Below the pieces are notes generated by a model. It worked only from the letters and a program-made list of their open reading frames with translations. It did not search any database and was not told the DNA's origin. Position numbers and translations under genes: made by a program. Below are positions 11,088 through 21,928 of a stretch of DNA of 64,000 nucleotides, in pieces; the stretch's first letter is position 1; every line of letters begins with the position of its first letter. This stretch comes from Phytobacter diazotrophicus. GTDB taxonomy: Bacteria; Pseudomonadota; Gammaproteobacteria; Enterobacterales; Enterobacteriaceae. The stretch spans positions 62,001 to 126,000 of the forward strand of contig SMDE01000001.1 of the NCBI GenBank assembly GCA_004346725.1, written 5' to 3'.

Positions 11088-12059
11088 TTATTGCGCCAAC
11101 GCCAGGACCGCGCGTGCTGTTGTTTCTTCCGTCACCAGGCCATTGATACGGCGGCCTTTGAGTGCGGCATAAATCGCGTCTGCCTTTTCCACGCCCCCGG
11201 CGGCACCGATGATGGTCGGCAATTGCGCCAGCTCATCGAGGGTGACGCCGAGTAATTCCCGATGAATCTCCAGCCCTTCGACCCGTTCACCATCGGCCTG
11301 CAAAAAGAAGCCCAGGATGTCGCCGACGGCCCCTTTGCGCGCATACATCAGTTGTTCACCTTCACTGATATAGCCCGAGCGCAGGATCGTGGCATCGCGC
11401 TTCTGATTCACTGATCCAATACCCACCACGGCAACATCGGCAGCGGTGGCGGCGAGGATCACATCCCGCACGCTCGATTCCCGTTTCAGGATCTCTGCCA
11501 CCTCCGGCGACGATACGCGCAATGGCGCGGGGATCATGCTGACGCTACAGGCGGCATCCAGTTGGCCAATCCCGGTCATGTAGGGGCCGACCCCGCCGGA
11601 GAGCGTCACCAGGCGAATTTGCTGCGAACTGATAAACCCGCTCAGGTGCTGCAGACAACTCATAGTGGTTTCGCCAAATCCCACCGCCAGAAGCTGACCC
11701 GGCTCCAGCACTCCCATTAACGACTGTGCGGCGCCAATCCCGAGTCGCACGCTCATGGGCGGGGTATTCAGGGCTGGCAGCACGCGGGTCAGGCGTAAGC
11801 CAAACTGGCGTTGCAGCTCCGTTTCCAGCGCCAGACACCCTTCATAGCGGGAGTTAATCTGTACGCGGATCACCCCGGACTGCCGCCCCTTCTCCAGCAG
11901 GCGCGAAATCTTGAGGCGCGGTAAACCCAGCCGCTCGCCGATATCGTTTTGTGTCAGGCCGTCGTGGTAGTAACACCAGGCCACACGGGCCACCAGCTCT
12001 TCTTCTGCCAGCGCCAGACCTGCAAAGCGTCCTTCTTCTAATGTTCTTTTTTCGCTCAT
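11088..12059 (-). CDS. lsrR: LsrR, repressor of the lsr operon
   Basis: A SorC/DeoR-type repressor of about 323 residues. It has an N-terminal helix-turn-helix ([31 protein letters not shown]) and a C-terminal sugar-phosphate-binding domain ([26 protein letters not shown]). Without phospho-AI-2 it blocks the lsrRK and lsrACDBFG promoters. I place the start at ATG 12059, not at 12131, because this ATG has an AAGAG ribosome binding site and the protein then begins like known LsrR. The longer version would run through the putative operator at 12063-12095. Confidence 0.94.
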   Translation of the reverse strand: MSEKRTLEEGRFAGLALAEEELVARVAWCYYHDGLTQNDIGERLGLPRLKISRLLEKGRQSGVIRVQINSRYEGCLALETELQRQFGLRLTRVLPALNTPPMSVRLGIGAAQSLMGVLEPGQLLAVGFGETTMSCLQHLSGFISSQQIRLVTLSGGVGPYMTGIGQLDAACSVSMIPAPLRVSSPEVAEILKRESSVRDVILAATAADVAVVGIGSVNQKRDATILRSGYISEGEQLMYARKGAVGDILGFFLQADGERVEGLEIHRELLGVTLDELAQLPTIIGAAGGVEKADAIYAALKGRRINGLVTEETTARAVLALAQ

Positions 12060-12062
12060 ATC

Positions 12063-12095
12063 TGAACTCTTATAAAAATTTAGATCATATGTTCG
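12063..12095. promoter_or_regulatory. Putative LsrR operator, lsrR side
   Basis: TGAACT and TGTTCG form an imperfect inverted pair separated by 21 bases, directly upstream of the lsrR start. The spacing is exactly that of the better-matched pair on the lsrA side (12229-12261), which suggests two sites for the same repressor. This fits the autoregulation known for LsrR. Confidence 0.5.
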
Positions 12096-12227
12096 TGCTT
12101 GCCTGCGGTGAAAATGTGAGCCGCCTGGCAAAACAGATCTTTTGATGTCGCTGTTGGAATAGAGAGATCCAAATACATAAAAGTGTGATCACTGCACGGT
12201 TGTAAATATAGTTCACCGTCTACGCTT

Positions 12228-12262
12228 TTGAACATTATTGAAATAAAAAATCATTTGTTCAA
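12228..12262. promoter_or_regulatory. Putative LsrR operator, lsrA side
   Basis: TTGAACA and TGTTCAA form a perfect 7-bp inverted pair with 21 bases between them, ending 13 bases before the lsrA start. Half-sites of the TGAACA/TGTTCA type have been reported for LsrR. Bound repressor here would block the start of the transport operon. A partial CRP site (TGTGA at 12184-12188, poor right half) lies upstream, which fits catabolite control of lsr in relatives. Confidence 0.6.
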
Positions 12263-12275
12263 TAGCGGGGCTGCA

Positions 12276-13766
12276 ATGAATCCACTGATTGAAGCGCGAG
12301 GTATCAATAAGCAATTTTCAGGCGTCACGGTCCTGAAAGGCATTGATTTCACGCTGTATTCAGGCCAGGTCCATGCGCTGATGGGCGGTAACGGCGCGGG
12401 AAAATCGACGCTAATGAAAATTATCGCCGGGGTGGAAACACCAGACAGCGGTGAACTTTTCGTTTGCGGCAAGGCGTTTGCGCGCCTTAAGCCGAATCAG
12501 GCGCATCAGCTTGGTATCTATCTGGTCCCGCAGGAACCGATGCTGTTTCCCAACCTGAGCGTGCGGGAAAATATCCTGTTTCGCCTGCCGCGCAGCGCAC
12601 AACATGACGCGTTGCTCACTGAGAAACTGCAGCAGCTTAACTGCCAGCTTAACCTGCAGGCAGCCGCCAGTACGCTGGAAGTGGCCGATCAGCAAATGGT
12701 TGAGATCTTACGCGGCCTGATGCGCGACGCGAAGATCCTGATCCTCGACGAACCCACCGCCTCTCTTACGCCCGGCGAAACTGACCGGCTTTTCCGCCAG
12801 ATCCGCGCCCTGCAAGAGCTGGGTGTTGGGATTGTTTTTATCTCTCATAAATTGCCGGAAATCCGCGCGCTCGCAAGCCATGTCTCGGTGATGCGCGACG
12901 GGGCAGTGGTGCTGAGCGGTGAAATCGCCAGCCTCGACGACAACGCCCTGATTACTGCCATGACGCCCGCGAGCCGCGAAAAAAGCTTAAGCGATACCCA
13001 AAAACTGTGGCTGGCGCTGCCGGGCAATCGCCGTACCCAGCCGCAGGATTTCCCGGTGCTGCGGGTGGATGATCTGACGGGGGAGGGGTTTATCGATCTC
13101 AGCCTTGAGATCCACGCCGGGGAGATCGTTGGTCTGGCAGGGCTGGTGGGATCCGGGCGTACCGAGTTTGCTGAAACTCTTTATGGCCTGCGCCCGGTGC
13201 GCGCGGGGCGTATCTGGCTGGAGAACCGTGAGATCAGTGGCGATTCCACCCGCGCACGCCTGGGGCGCGGGCTGGTTTATCTGCCGGAAGACCGCCAGGT
13301 GTCGGGGTTGTTTCTTGATGCCCCGGTACGCTGGAACACGGTTGCCCTGAATGAACCCTCTCTCTGGCAGCAGCGCAAACGTGAAGCTGCAGTAGTGGAG
13401 CGCTATCACCGGGCGTTGGGGATCAAGCTGAATCATGCGGATCAAATTGTCCGCACCCTCTCCGGCGGGAACCAGCAAAAGGTGTTGCTGGCGCGCTGCA
13501 TGGAGGCCAACCCGCTGTTGCTGATTGTCGATGAACCGACGCGCGGGGTGGACGTGGCGGCGCGGGCGGATATCTATCAATTGATCAAAAGCGTGGCGGC
13601 GCAAAACGTGGCGGTGCTGATGATCTCAAGCGATCTGGATGAGTTTCCAGGGCTGGCCGACCGGGTGCTGGTTATGCATCAGGGCCGACTGAGCGGGGAA
13701 CTGCCGCGCCATGCGGTGAGTGTGGATCGCATGATGACACTGGCTTTCGGCGGAGGACAGCCATGA
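12276..13766 (+). CDS. lsrA: AI-2 ABC transporter ATP-binding protein LsrA
   Basis: LsrA is the ATPase of the autoinducer-2 importer. It is a sugar-type double ABC protein of 496 residues. The first domain has a full Walker A (GGNGAGKST), an [20 protein letters not shown] Walker B region and a GQ-type loop. The second carries [14 protein letters not shown] in place of a standard Walker A and has [15 protein letters not shown], as in RbsA-like proteins. I chose ATG 12276 because the upstream TTG at 12228 lies inside the operator. Its stop overlaps the lsrC start (ATGA), so translation is probably coupled. Confidence 0.95.
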   Translation: MNPLIEARGINKQFSGVTVLKGIDFTLYSGQVHALMGGNGAGKSTLMKIIAGVETPDSGELFVCGKAFARLKPNQAHQLGIYLVPQEPMLFPNLSVRENILFRLPRSAQHDALLTEKLQQLNCQLNLQAAASTLEVADQQMVEILRGLMRDAKILILDEPTASLTPGETDRLFRQIRALQELGVGIVFISHKLPEIRALASHVSVMRDGAVVLSGEIASLDDNALITAMTPASREKSLSDTQKLWLALPGNRRTQPQDFPVLRVDDLTGEGFIDLSLEIHAGEIVGLAGLVGSGRTEFAETLYGLRPVRAGRIWLENREISGDSTRARLGRGLVYLPEDRQVSGLFLDAPVRWNTVALNEPSLWQQRKREAAVVERYHRALGIKLNHADQIVRTLSGGNQQKVLLARCMEANPLLLIVDEPTRGVDVAARADIYQLIKSVAAQNVAVLMISSDLDEFPGLADRVLVMHQGRLSGELPRHAVSVDRMMTLAFGGGQP

Positions 13767-14797
13767 AAACATTACTGAAAAACCGTGAGCTCAGCGCGTT
13801 TCTGGCTATCCTGGCGCTGTTTGTGGTGCTGGTGGCGCTGAACCCTTCCTTTTTCAGCCTGCAAACCGTGGGCATGATTTTCGCCAGTAGCCAGATCCTG
13901 ATGTTGCTGGCGCTCGGCGCAACGCTGGTGATGCTGACCCGCAATATTGATGTGTCGGTGGGCTCAACGGTGGGGCTGTGCGCCATTGCCGTCGGGGTGG
14001 CGCTGAACAGCGGCTACAGTCTGCCTGTCGCCATGCTTTTCTCCCTGGCGATTGGCGCCCTGGCCGGTGCCTTTAACGGCCTGCTGGTGGTGGGACTGAA
14101 AATTCCGGCGATTGTGGCAACGCTGGGTACGCTCGGGCTGTATCGCGGGGCAATGTTGCTGTGGACAGGCGGTAAGTGGATTGAAGGGCTGCCTGCCAGT
14201 CTGAAATCACTCTCTGTGGCGGGGGCGACCGGGGTTTCCCCTCTGGGCTGGCTGGTGCTGCTGATGCTCGGCGCAGGGACCTGGGTGCTGGCGCGCACGG
14301 CGTTTGGCCGCGACTTTTATGCGGTGGGGGATAATCTCGCCGCCGCCCGCCAGCTCGGTGTCGGTGTGAACCGCACGCGGATGCTGGCCTTCACCCTGAA
14401 CGGCGTGCTGGCGGCCTGCGCCGGGATTGTCTTTGCCTCGCAGATTGGCTTTGTACCGAATCAGACCGGCAGCGGACTGGAGATGAAAGCCATCGCCGCC
14501 TGCGTGCTCGGCGGTATCTCGCTGCTTGGCGGGACGGGAACGCTTGTCGGCGCGTTTCTCGGTGCCTTTTTCCTCACCCAAATCGACACCGTGCTGGTGC
14601 TCTTTAAGCTCCCGGCCTGGTGGAATGACTTTATCGCGGGTCTGGTGCTGCTCGGCGTGCTGGTGCTGGACGGACGTTTACGCCAGGCGCTGGCCCGCCA
14701 TCAACGGCAACTGAAATACAGCCGCTTTATGCCCGGCAATAAGGGGAGCAAAAACGTGGCCCCTTTTCCCAAACGTAAAAACAAAGAGGTGGCGTAA
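13763..14797 (+). CDS. lsrC: AI-2 ABC transporter permease LsrC
   Basis: One of the two inner-membrane channel subunits of the AI-2 importer. It is a 344-residue RbsC-family permease with about eight to ten hydrophobic segments. The family patterns [21 protein letters not shown] and [30 protein letters not shown] are present; the second includes the EAA-like loop that contacts the ATPase. The charged C-terminal tail ([19 protein letters not shown]) is cytoplasmic. It overlaps lsrA by 4 bases and abuts lsrD with no gap. Confidence 0.95.
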   Translation: MKTLLKNRELSAFLAILALFVVLVALNPSFFSLQTVGMIFASSQILMLLALGATLVMLTRNIDVSVGSTVGLCAIAVGVALNSGYSLPVAMLFSLAIGALAGAFNGLLVVGLKIPAIVATLGTLGLYRGAMLLWTGGKWIEGLPASLKSLSVAGATGVSPLGWLVLLMLGAGTWVLARTAFGRDFYAVGDNLAAARQLGVGVNRTRMLAFTLNGVLAACAGIVFASQIGFVPNQTGSGLEMKAIAACVLGGISLLGGTGTLVGAFLGAFFLTQIDTVLVLFKLPAWWNDFIAGLVLLGVLVLDGRLRQALARHQRQLKYSRFMPGNKGSKNVAPFPKRKNKEVA

Positions 14798-15775
14798 ATG
14801 AAGCTCAACTGGGAATTTGCGCTGCTGCTGTTACTGGTGCTGGAGATCCTGCTTTTTGGTGCGCTGAACCCGCGCATGCTGGACGTCAATATGCTGCTGT
14901 TCAGCACCAGTGATTTTATCTGTATTGGCATTGTGGCGCTGCCGTTGACGCTGGTGATCATCAGCGGCGGTATCGATATCTCGCTTGGCTCGACCATTGG
15001 CCTGTGCGCCATCGCGCTGGGAGTGATGATGCAGGCGGGCTGGCCGATGAGCGTGGCCATAGTGCTGACGCTGGCGCTTGGGCTGCTGTGCGGGCTGGTC
15101 AACGCGGCGTTGATTCACTACACCGGCATCAGTCCGTTGGTCATTACCCTCGGCACGCTTTATCTCTATGGCGGTGGCGCGCTGTTGCTCTCCGGCATGG
15201 CGGGTGCGACGGGTTATGAAGGTATCAGCGGTTTCCCGGATAGCTTTACCGCCTTTGCCAATCTCACTTTGCTGGGCTTGCCCGTACCGCTGGTGCTGTT
15301 TGCGGTGATCACGCTGTTTTTCTGGCTGATCACGCACCGGGCGCGTTTTGGCCGTCACCTCTTTTTACTCGGGCAGAACCCGCGTGCGGCGCGCTATGCG
15401 GCGCTGTCGGTGAACGGTATGCCTTACGCACTTTACGGGCTGGTCGGGGTGGCATCGGCCATTGCCGCCGTGGTGCTGGTCTCTTATTTCGGTTCAGCGC
15501 GTTCCGATCTGGGGCGCGATTTGCTGATGCCTGCACTTACCGCCGCAGTGTTGGGCGGGGCCAATATTTATGGCGGTTCAGGTTCGGTGCTGGGTACTGC
15601 GCTGGCAGCGTTGCTGGTGGGGTATTTACAGCAGGGGTTACAGATGGTCGGCATCCCCAACCAGGTGTCGAGCGCGTTGTCAGGGGCGCTGTTGGTGGTG
15701 GTGGTGATGGGACGTTCGCTGAGTCTGCACCGGGAATGGGTGCGTATGACCTGGCATCGGGTTCTCTCGCGTTAA
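14798..15775 (+). CDS. lsrD: AI-2 ABC transporter permease LsrD
   Basis: The second channel subunit, 325 residues and homologous to LsrC. It has the paired motifs [22 protein letters not shown] (near 50) and [29 protein letters not shown] (near 245). It is translated directly after lsrC (stop and start are adjacent). Together LsrC and LsrD form the heterodimeric pore served by LsrA and LsrB. Confidence 0.95.
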   Translation: MKLNWEFALLLLLVLEILLFGALNPRMLDVNMLLFSTSDFICIGIVALPLTLVIISGGIDISLGSTIGLCAIALGVMMQAGWPMSVAIVLTLALGLLCGLVNAALIHYTGISPLVITLGTLYLYGGGALLLSGMAGATGYEGISGFPDSFTAFANLTLLGLPVPLVLFAVITLFFWLITHRARFGRHLFLLGQNPRAARYAALSVNGMPYALYGLVGVASAIAAVVLVSYFGSARSDLGRDLLMPALTAAVLGGANIYGGSGSVLGTALAALLVGYLQQGLQMVGIPNQVSSALSGALLVVVVMGRSLSLHREWVRMTWHRVLSR

Positions 15776-15791
15776 TTTTTTGGAGCATGAG

Positions 15792-16805
15792 ATGAAGACA
15801 AAACTGATAGTGCAACTGAGCGCGCTGGCGCTGGCGGGTAGCGTCATGGCTGCCCAGGCGGCTGACCGTATCGCCTTTATTCCCAAACTGGTTGGGGTGG
15901 GCTTCTTCACCAGCGGCGGCAACGGCGCGAAAGAGGCGGGCAAAGACCTGGGTGTGGATGTGACCTATGACGGCCCGACCGAACCGAGCGTTTCCGGCCA
16001 GGTTCAGCTCATCAACAACTTCGTCAACCAGGGCTACAAGGCCATTATTGTCTCCGCGGTTTCGCCGGATGGGCTGTGCCCGGCGCTGAAACGGGCGATG
16101 CAGCGCGGTGTGAAAGTGCTGACCTGGGACTCCGATACCAAGCCTGAGTGTCGCAGCATCTACATCAATCAGGGGACGCCAGAGCAACTGGGTGGTCTGC
16201 TGGTGGAGATGGCTTCAAAACAGGTAACCAAACCGAATGCCAAAGTCGCTTTCTTCTATTCAAGCCCAACGGTGACCGACCAGAACCAGTGGGTAAAAGA
16301 GGCGAAAGCCAAAATCGAGAAAGATCATCCTCAGTGGCAAATCGTCACCACCCAGTTTGGCTATAACGATGCGACCAAATCGCTGCAAACCGCAGAAGGG
16401 ATCTTAAAAGCGTATCCGGATCTGGACGCGATCATTGCGCCGGATGCCAATGCTCTGCCAGCGGCAGCGCAGGCTGCGGAGAACCTGAAACGGGAAGGAG
16501 TGGCGATTGTCGGCTTTAGTACCCCGAACGTCATGCGCCCCTATGTAGAGCGCGGTACGGTGAAAGCCTTTGGCCTGTGGGATGTGGTGCAACAGGGGAA
16601 AATTTCGGTGAATGTCGCCGAACATCTGCTGAAAAAAGGCGATCTTAACGTGGGCGACAGCGTCGACGTGAAAGATATCGGCACGCTTAAAGTCGAGCCA
16701 AACAGTGTGCAGGGCTATCAATATGAAGCGAAAGGCAACGGGATTGTGCTGCTGCCGGAACGCGTGGTGTTCACCAAAGAGAACATTGGCAAATACGACT
16801 TCTGA
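15792..16805 (+). CDS. lsrB: Periplasmic AI-2-binding protein LsrB
   Basis: LsrB binds AI-2 in the periplasm and delivers it to LsrCD; in some enterics it also serves as the chemotaxis receptor partner of Tsr. The 337-residue precursor starts with a signal peptide ([23 protein letters not shown]) with probable cleavage after AQA. The mature part is a sugar-binding fold beginning [22 protein letters not shown] 15792 is preferred over TTG 15780 because a GGAG site sits 6 bases upstream of it. Confidence 0.95.
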   Translation: MKTKLIVQLSALALAGSVMAAQAADRIAFIPKLVGVGFFTSGGNGAKEAGKDLGVDVTYDGPTEPSVSGQVQLINNFVNQGYKAIIVSAVSPDGLCPALKRAMQRGVKVLTWDSDTKPECRSIYINQGTPEQLGGLLVEMASKQVTKPNAKVAFFYSSPTVTDQNQWVKEAKAKIEKDHPQWQIVTTQFGYNDATKSLQTAEGILKAYPDLDAIIAPDANALPAAAQAAENLKREGVAIVGFSTPNVMRPYVERGTVKAFGLWDVVQQGKISVNVAEHLLKKGDLNVGDSVDVKDIGTLKVEPNSVQGYQYEAKGNGIVLLPERVVFTKENIGKYDF

Positions 16806-16817
16806 TGGGAGGAAACG

Positions 16818-17705
16818 ATGGCGGATTTAGATGACATCAAAGATGGCAAAGATTTTGGCCTCGACCGGCCGCAACAGAATGTGCCGTTTACGCTTAAAGG
16901 CTGCGGGGCGCTGGACTGGGGGATGCAGTCGCGCCTGTCGCGTATCTTCAACCCGAAAAGCAACCGCACGGTGATGCTGGCGTTTGACCACGGCTATTTT
17001 CAGGGGCCGACTACCGGCCTTGAGCGTATCGATTTATCCATCGCCCCGCTGTTTGGCGAAACGGACGTGCTGATGTGTACCCGTGGGGTGCTGCGAAGCC
17101 AGGTGCCGCCCGCTACCAATAAACCGGTGGTGCTGCGGGCGTCGGGAGGTAACTCTATTCTGACCGAACTGTCGAACGAGTGCGTGGCGGTAGCGATGGA
17201 GGATGCCCTGCGGCTGAACGTCTGTGCGGTGGCGGCCCAGGTTTATATCGGCAGCGAGCATGAGCATCAGTCGATCAATAACATTATTAAGCTGGTGGAT
17301 GCCGGGAACCGTTACGGTGTCCCTACGCTTGCGGTCACCGGCGTCGGCAAAGAGATGGCGCGGGATGCACGCTATTTTTCGCTGGCCAGCCGTATCGCCG
17401 CCGAGATGGGGGCGCAGTTTGTCAAAACCTACTTTGTCGAAGAGGGGTTTGAGAAAGTCACCGCCAGTTGCCCGGTGCCGATTGTGATTGCCGGGGGCAA
17501 GAAATTGCCTGAGCTGGAGGCATTAGAGATGTGTTTTCGTGCCGTCGACCAGGGGGCGTCCGGCGTGGACATGGGGCGCAATATCTTCCAGTCCAGCGCG
17601 CCGCTCGCCATGCTCAAAGCAGTAAAAAAAGTGGTACACGAGAATATGAGCGCCCGTGAGGCGTATCAGTTCTGGCAGGAAGAGAAACAGGGAGAGCAAC
17701 AATGA
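16818..17705 (+). CDS. lsrF: Phospho-AI-2 thiolase LsrF
   Basis: LsrF is a class I aldolase-like enzyme. It transfers an acetyl group from 3-hydroxy-2,4-pentanedione-5-phosphate to CoA, giving dihydroxyacetone phosphate and acetyl-CoA. The 295-residue TIM-barrel protein contains the opening pattern [21 protein letters not shown], a candidate active-site lysine in [17 protein letters not shown], and the phosphate site [16 protein letters not shown]. Its stop overlaps the start of lsrG (ATGA), linking the two AI-2 breakdown enzymes. Confidence 0.95.
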   Translation: MADLDDIKDGKDFGLDRPQQNVPFTLKGCGALDWGMQSRLSRIFNPKSNRTVMLAFDHGYFQGPTTGLERIDLSIAPLFGETDVLMCTRGVLRSQVPPATNKPVVLRASGGNSILTELSNECVAVAMEDALRLNVCAVAAQVYIGSEHEHQSINNIIKLVDAGNRYGVPTLAVTGVGKEMARDARYFSLASRIAAEMGAQFVKTYFVEEGFEKVTASCPVPIVIAGGKKLPELEALEMCFRAVDQGASGVDMGRNIFQSSAPLAMLKAVKKVVHENMSAREAYQFWQEEKQGEQQ

Positions 17706-17995
17706 ATGTGACGCTGGTGGAAATTAACATCAAGCCGGACAAGATCGATGAGTTTCTTGAGGTGTTTCGCGCCAATCACGAGGGGGCAGTGAAGGAGCCG
17801 GGAAATCTGCGTTTTGATGTGTTGCAGGATCCGAAAGTGAAGACGCGGTTTTTTATCTACGAGGCGTATAAGGATGAGGCTGCTGTGCTGGCGCACAAGG
17901 AGACGCCACACTATCTGGCCTGCGTGGCGAAGCTGGAAGATCTGATGTCGGAGCCGCGTAAGAAAAGGGCGTTTGTGGGGCTGATGCCGGAATAG
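17702..17995 (+). CDS. lsrG: (4S)-4-hydroxy-5-phosphonooxypentane-2,3-dione isomerase LsrG
   Basis: LsrG isomerises phospho-AI-2 to the LsrF substrate and so removes the signal. It is a 97-residue ABM-type ferredoxin-like protein ([44 protein letters not shown]) with the family's conserved FYEAY-like segment ([21 protein letters not shown]). It is the last gene of lsrACDBFG. Confidence 0.95.
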   Translation: MNVTLVEINIKPDKIDEFLEVFRANHEGAVKEPGNLRFDVLQDPKVKTRFFIYEAYKDEAAVLAHKETPHYLACVAKLEDLMSEPRKKRAFVGLMPE

Positions 17996-18020
17996 CGGTT
18001 TGGAGTGGTGCGCGGTGTTT

Positions 18021-18125
18021 ACCTCACCCTGACCCTCTCCCCAAAGAGGAGAGGGGACCGATCGAGCGGGTGGGGGGCTGTTTTTCACCCTCTCCCTTGA
18101 GGGAGAGGGCAGGGGTGAGGGGGAG
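18021..18125. repeat. Dispersed intergenic repeat with two hairpins
   Basis: CCTCACCCTGACCCTCTCCCC...GGAGAGGGGACCGATCGAGC is followed by a second arm pair (CCCTCTCCCTTGAGGGAGAGGG). The first half recurs near 25192 and 25752 and, diverged, near 9369. It lies between the convergent lsrG and patA genes, where it may help end both transcripts. Confidence 0.75.
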
Positions 18126-18140
18126 AAGGGCGCACCGTCT

Positions 18141-19655
<1,515 letters not shown>

Positions 19656-19689
19656 TTACCCTTTGTTACGCTCTGAAATAGAGGAAAAG

Positions 19690-19712
19690 AAAACGCGCAG
19701 TGCGCGTTTTTT
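19690..19712. terminator. Bidirectional hairpin between divergent patA and aer
   Basis: AAAACGCGC-AGT-GCGCGTTTTTT is a perfect 9-bp stem with a T-run on both strands. It lies between two divergently transcribed genes, where neither transcript should reach it. It may end an unannotated small RNA or insulate the two promoters. Confidence 0.65.
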
Positions 19713-19875
19713 AAGCAAAATGCACCGTGGTGGTGCAATTATTGCCTCATTTTCGCGCAGCGATAAATCAGGAAAACTTGGTAGTTTCAAGGCGTTACTA
19801 TATAAATCAGCAGCTTAAAAACATACAAATAGTGCGGTTTAATCGCAAATTGCGATCTAAATCAAATTTAACAAC

Positions 19876-19902
19876 TAAAGATAAATTCATTATCGCCGAA
19901 AT
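19876..19902 (+). promoter_or_regulatory. Sigma28 (FliA) promoter of aer
   Basis: TAAAGATA, 11 bases, then GCCGAAAT matches the flagellar consensus TAAAGTTT-N11-GCCGATAA with exact spacing. It ends 51 bases before the aer start. aer is a class 3 flagellar-regulon gene in E. coli. Confidence 0.8.
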
Positions 19903-19953
19903 AACATTCGATAAAATTTTTAACAGCCGAATAACTTGCAAAGGATGCTTATC

Positions 19954-21474
19954 ATGTCTGCTCCGCCGTTTGTCACGCAACGGGAATACACCCTTGATGC
20001 TGACACCACCCTGATGTCGACCACCGATTTGCAAAGCTATATCACCCACGCCAATGACACCTTCTCTCAGGTAAGCGGCTTTGAGCTGGACGAACTGATC
20101 GGCCAGCCGCACAACCTGGTACGCCACCCTGATATGCCGAAAGCCGCCTTTGCGGACATGTGGTACACCCTGAAACAGGGCGAACCCTGGAGCGGTATTG
20201 TTAAAAACCGCCGTCGGAATGGCGATCATTACTGGGTACGGGCTAACGCTGCACCAATGGTGCGTAACGGAAAAGTGACGGGCTATATGTCCATTCGTAC
20301 CCGCGCCACCCAGGAAGAAATTGCCGCTGTCACACCTTTATATAAAGCCATTCAGGAAGGGCGAGCTAAAAAGCGGATCCATAAAGGGCTGGTGGTTAGC
20401 CGGGGCTGGCTGGGTAAACTGCCCTCTCTGCCATTACGCTGGCGGACACGCGGGGTGATGGCGCTCTTGTGGATGGTGCTGGCGGCTGGTCTGTGGCTTT
20501 CCGGGAATGGTCCGGCGACGATTTTGTTGAGTGCTGCGATCTTGCTGTTGGGCTGTGCCTGCCTTGAATGGCAAATTGTGCGTCCGGTTGAGGAAGTCGC
20601 CCGTCAGGCCCTCAGCGTGGCGACCGGTGAACGTAACAGCGTGACGCATCTGAAACGTAGCGACGAACTGGGCCTTACTCTGCGGTCCGTTGGGCAGTTG
20701 GGGTTAATGTGTCGCTGGCTTATTCACGATGTTTCCGGTCAGGTGAGTAGCGTGCGCAGCGGTAGCGAAACGCTGGCAAAAGGTAACGACGATCTGAACG
20801 AGCGTACTCGGCAGACCGTCGTCAATGTGCAGCAGACCGTTGCCACGATGAGCCAGATGGCCGCCTCGGTGCAAAATAATTCCCATACCGCGACAGAGGC
20901 TGACAAACTCTCCAGCTCCGCCAGTAGCGCGGCGGCGAATGGAGGAAAAGCGATGGAAACGGTGGTGAAAACGATGGACGAAATTGCTGACAGTACGCAG
21001 CGCATCGGTTCAATCACCGCATTGATTAATGACATCGCTTTTCAGACCAACATCCTGGCGCTCAATGCCGCAGTGGAGGCCGCCCGTGCCGGTGAGCAGG
21101 GCAAAGGTTTTGCGGTGGTGGCCGGGGAAGTTCGCCACCTTGCCAGCCGTAGCGCCAGTGCGGCAAATGATATTCGCAAGTTGATTGATGCCAGCGCCAG
21201 CAAAGTGCAATCGGGCTATGAACAGGTCCATGCGGCAGGCAGGACAATGGACAATATCGTCACCCAGGTTCAAAACGTGACCTCCCTGATTGGCCAGATT
21301 AGCCAGTCGACTTCTGAACAGGCGCAAGGGCTGTCAGAGCTGACCCATGCCGTGGCAGAGCTGGATACCATCGCGCAAAAAAATGCCGGGCTGGTAGCCG
21401 AAAACGCCAATGTTTCCTCAATGGTAAAACACCGCGCCAGCCGTTTGCAGGACGCCGTTTCCGTGCTTCATTAA
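19954..21474 (+). CDS. aer: Aerotaxis receptor Aer
   Basis: Aer senses the redox state of the electron transport chain through FAD in an N-terminal PAS domain ([42 protein letters not shown]). A membrane anchor (about 165-205), a HAMP-like part and a conserved signalling hairpin ([36 protein letters not shown]) then drive CheA. The start at ATG 19954 gives 506 residues, the E. coli length, with AAGGA 8 bases upstream. Codons upstream of it lack a ribosome binding site. Divergence from patA matches E. coli. Confidence 0.96.
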   Translation: MSAPPFVTQREYTLDADTTLMSTTDLQSYITHANDTFSQVSGFELDELIGQPHNLVRHPDMPKAAFADMWYTLKQGEPWSGIVKNRRRNGDHYWVRANAAPMVRNGKVTGYMSIRTRATQEEIAAVTPLYKAIQEGRAKKRIHKGLVVSRGWLGKLPSLPLRWRTRGVMALLWMVLAAGLWLSGNGPATILLSAAILLLGCACLEWQIVRPVEEVARQALSVATGERNSVTHLKRSDELGLTLRSVGQLGLMCRWLIHDVSGQVSSVRSGSETLAKGNDDLNERTRQTVVNVQQTVATMSQMAASVQNNSHTATEADKLSSSASSAAANGGKAMETVVKTMDEIADSTQRIGSITALINDIAFQTNILALNAAVEAARAGEQGKGFAVVAGEVRHLASRSASAANDIRKLIDASASKVQSGYEQVHAAGRTMDNIVTQVQNVTSLIGQISQSTSEQAQGLSELTHAVAELDTIAQKNAGLVAENANVSSMVKHRASRLQDAVSVLH

Positions 21475-21480
21475 TTCTTC

Positions 21481-21512
21481 TCCCTCTCTATTTATAGAGA
21501 GGGAATTTTCTC
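21481..21512 (+). terminator. Intrinsic terminator of aer
   Basis: TCCCTCTCTA-TTTA-TAGAGAGGGA is a perfect 10-bp stem followed by ATTTTCTCTTT, beginning 7 bases after the aer stop. Confidence 0.85.
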
Positions 21513-21794
21513 TTTGTATTTATTTAACCTTGTTTTTTATATGGTTATATTGCATCTTTTAATTTGTTCTATTTATATTTATAAAATGTTAAATTAATAT
21601 TAAATATAGTTTCTTTTTTGATCAATTATATTCCATTTAATTTAACTTGTTATTCCTATTAAAAGAGAATTAAGTGGCGTTAATATACGTTGCGCAACTT
21701 CTTCCCTCAGAACATATAACGATCGATAGATCTCAATTAATAGCTGATAACTATCAGAATAATCACAACTGAAATAAAAAAACGATCAATCTCA
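21513..21794. other. AT-rich intergenic region upstream of the chemoreceptor
   Basis: This stretch of about 280 bases is strongly AT-rich and has no frame that I can support. It leads into a sigma28 promoter at 21795. The base composition differs from the flanking coding regions and suggests that the chemoreceptor gene came in with its own upstream DNA. Confidence 0.4.
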
Positions 21795-21821
21795 TAAAGT
21801 TAGCGCAGCGGTTACCGATAA
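21795..21821 (+). promoter_or_regulatory. Sigma28 promoter of the chemoreceptor gene
   Basis: TAAAGTTA, 11 bases, then ACCGATAA matches the FliA consensus at 14 of 16 conserved positions with exact spacing. It lies about 107 bases before the start at 21929 and places this receptor in the flagellar regulon. Confidence 0.85.
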
Positions 21822-21928
21822 CATGCAGTGGAGATATTATTTCTGGCGTCTCTTTTAAAGCAACGCATCTAACTCTTTGTTGAAAAGGGTTTTTTCGCAA
21901 AATTATAATCATGTGCATGGGGGAATAT

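Noticed and set aside
12060-12131. Longer LsrR with 24 extra N-terminal residues
   Set aside because: The extension covers the putative operator, lacks a good ribosome binding site and is absent from known LsrR proteins.
12184-12199. Full CRP site upstream of lsrA
   Set aside because: The left half TGTGA is perfect but the right half is CACGG instead of TCACA; kept only as a remark.
18021-18125. CRISPR-like repeat array
   Set aside because: There is no regular spacing and no spacers; it is a dispersed intergenic hairpin repeat.
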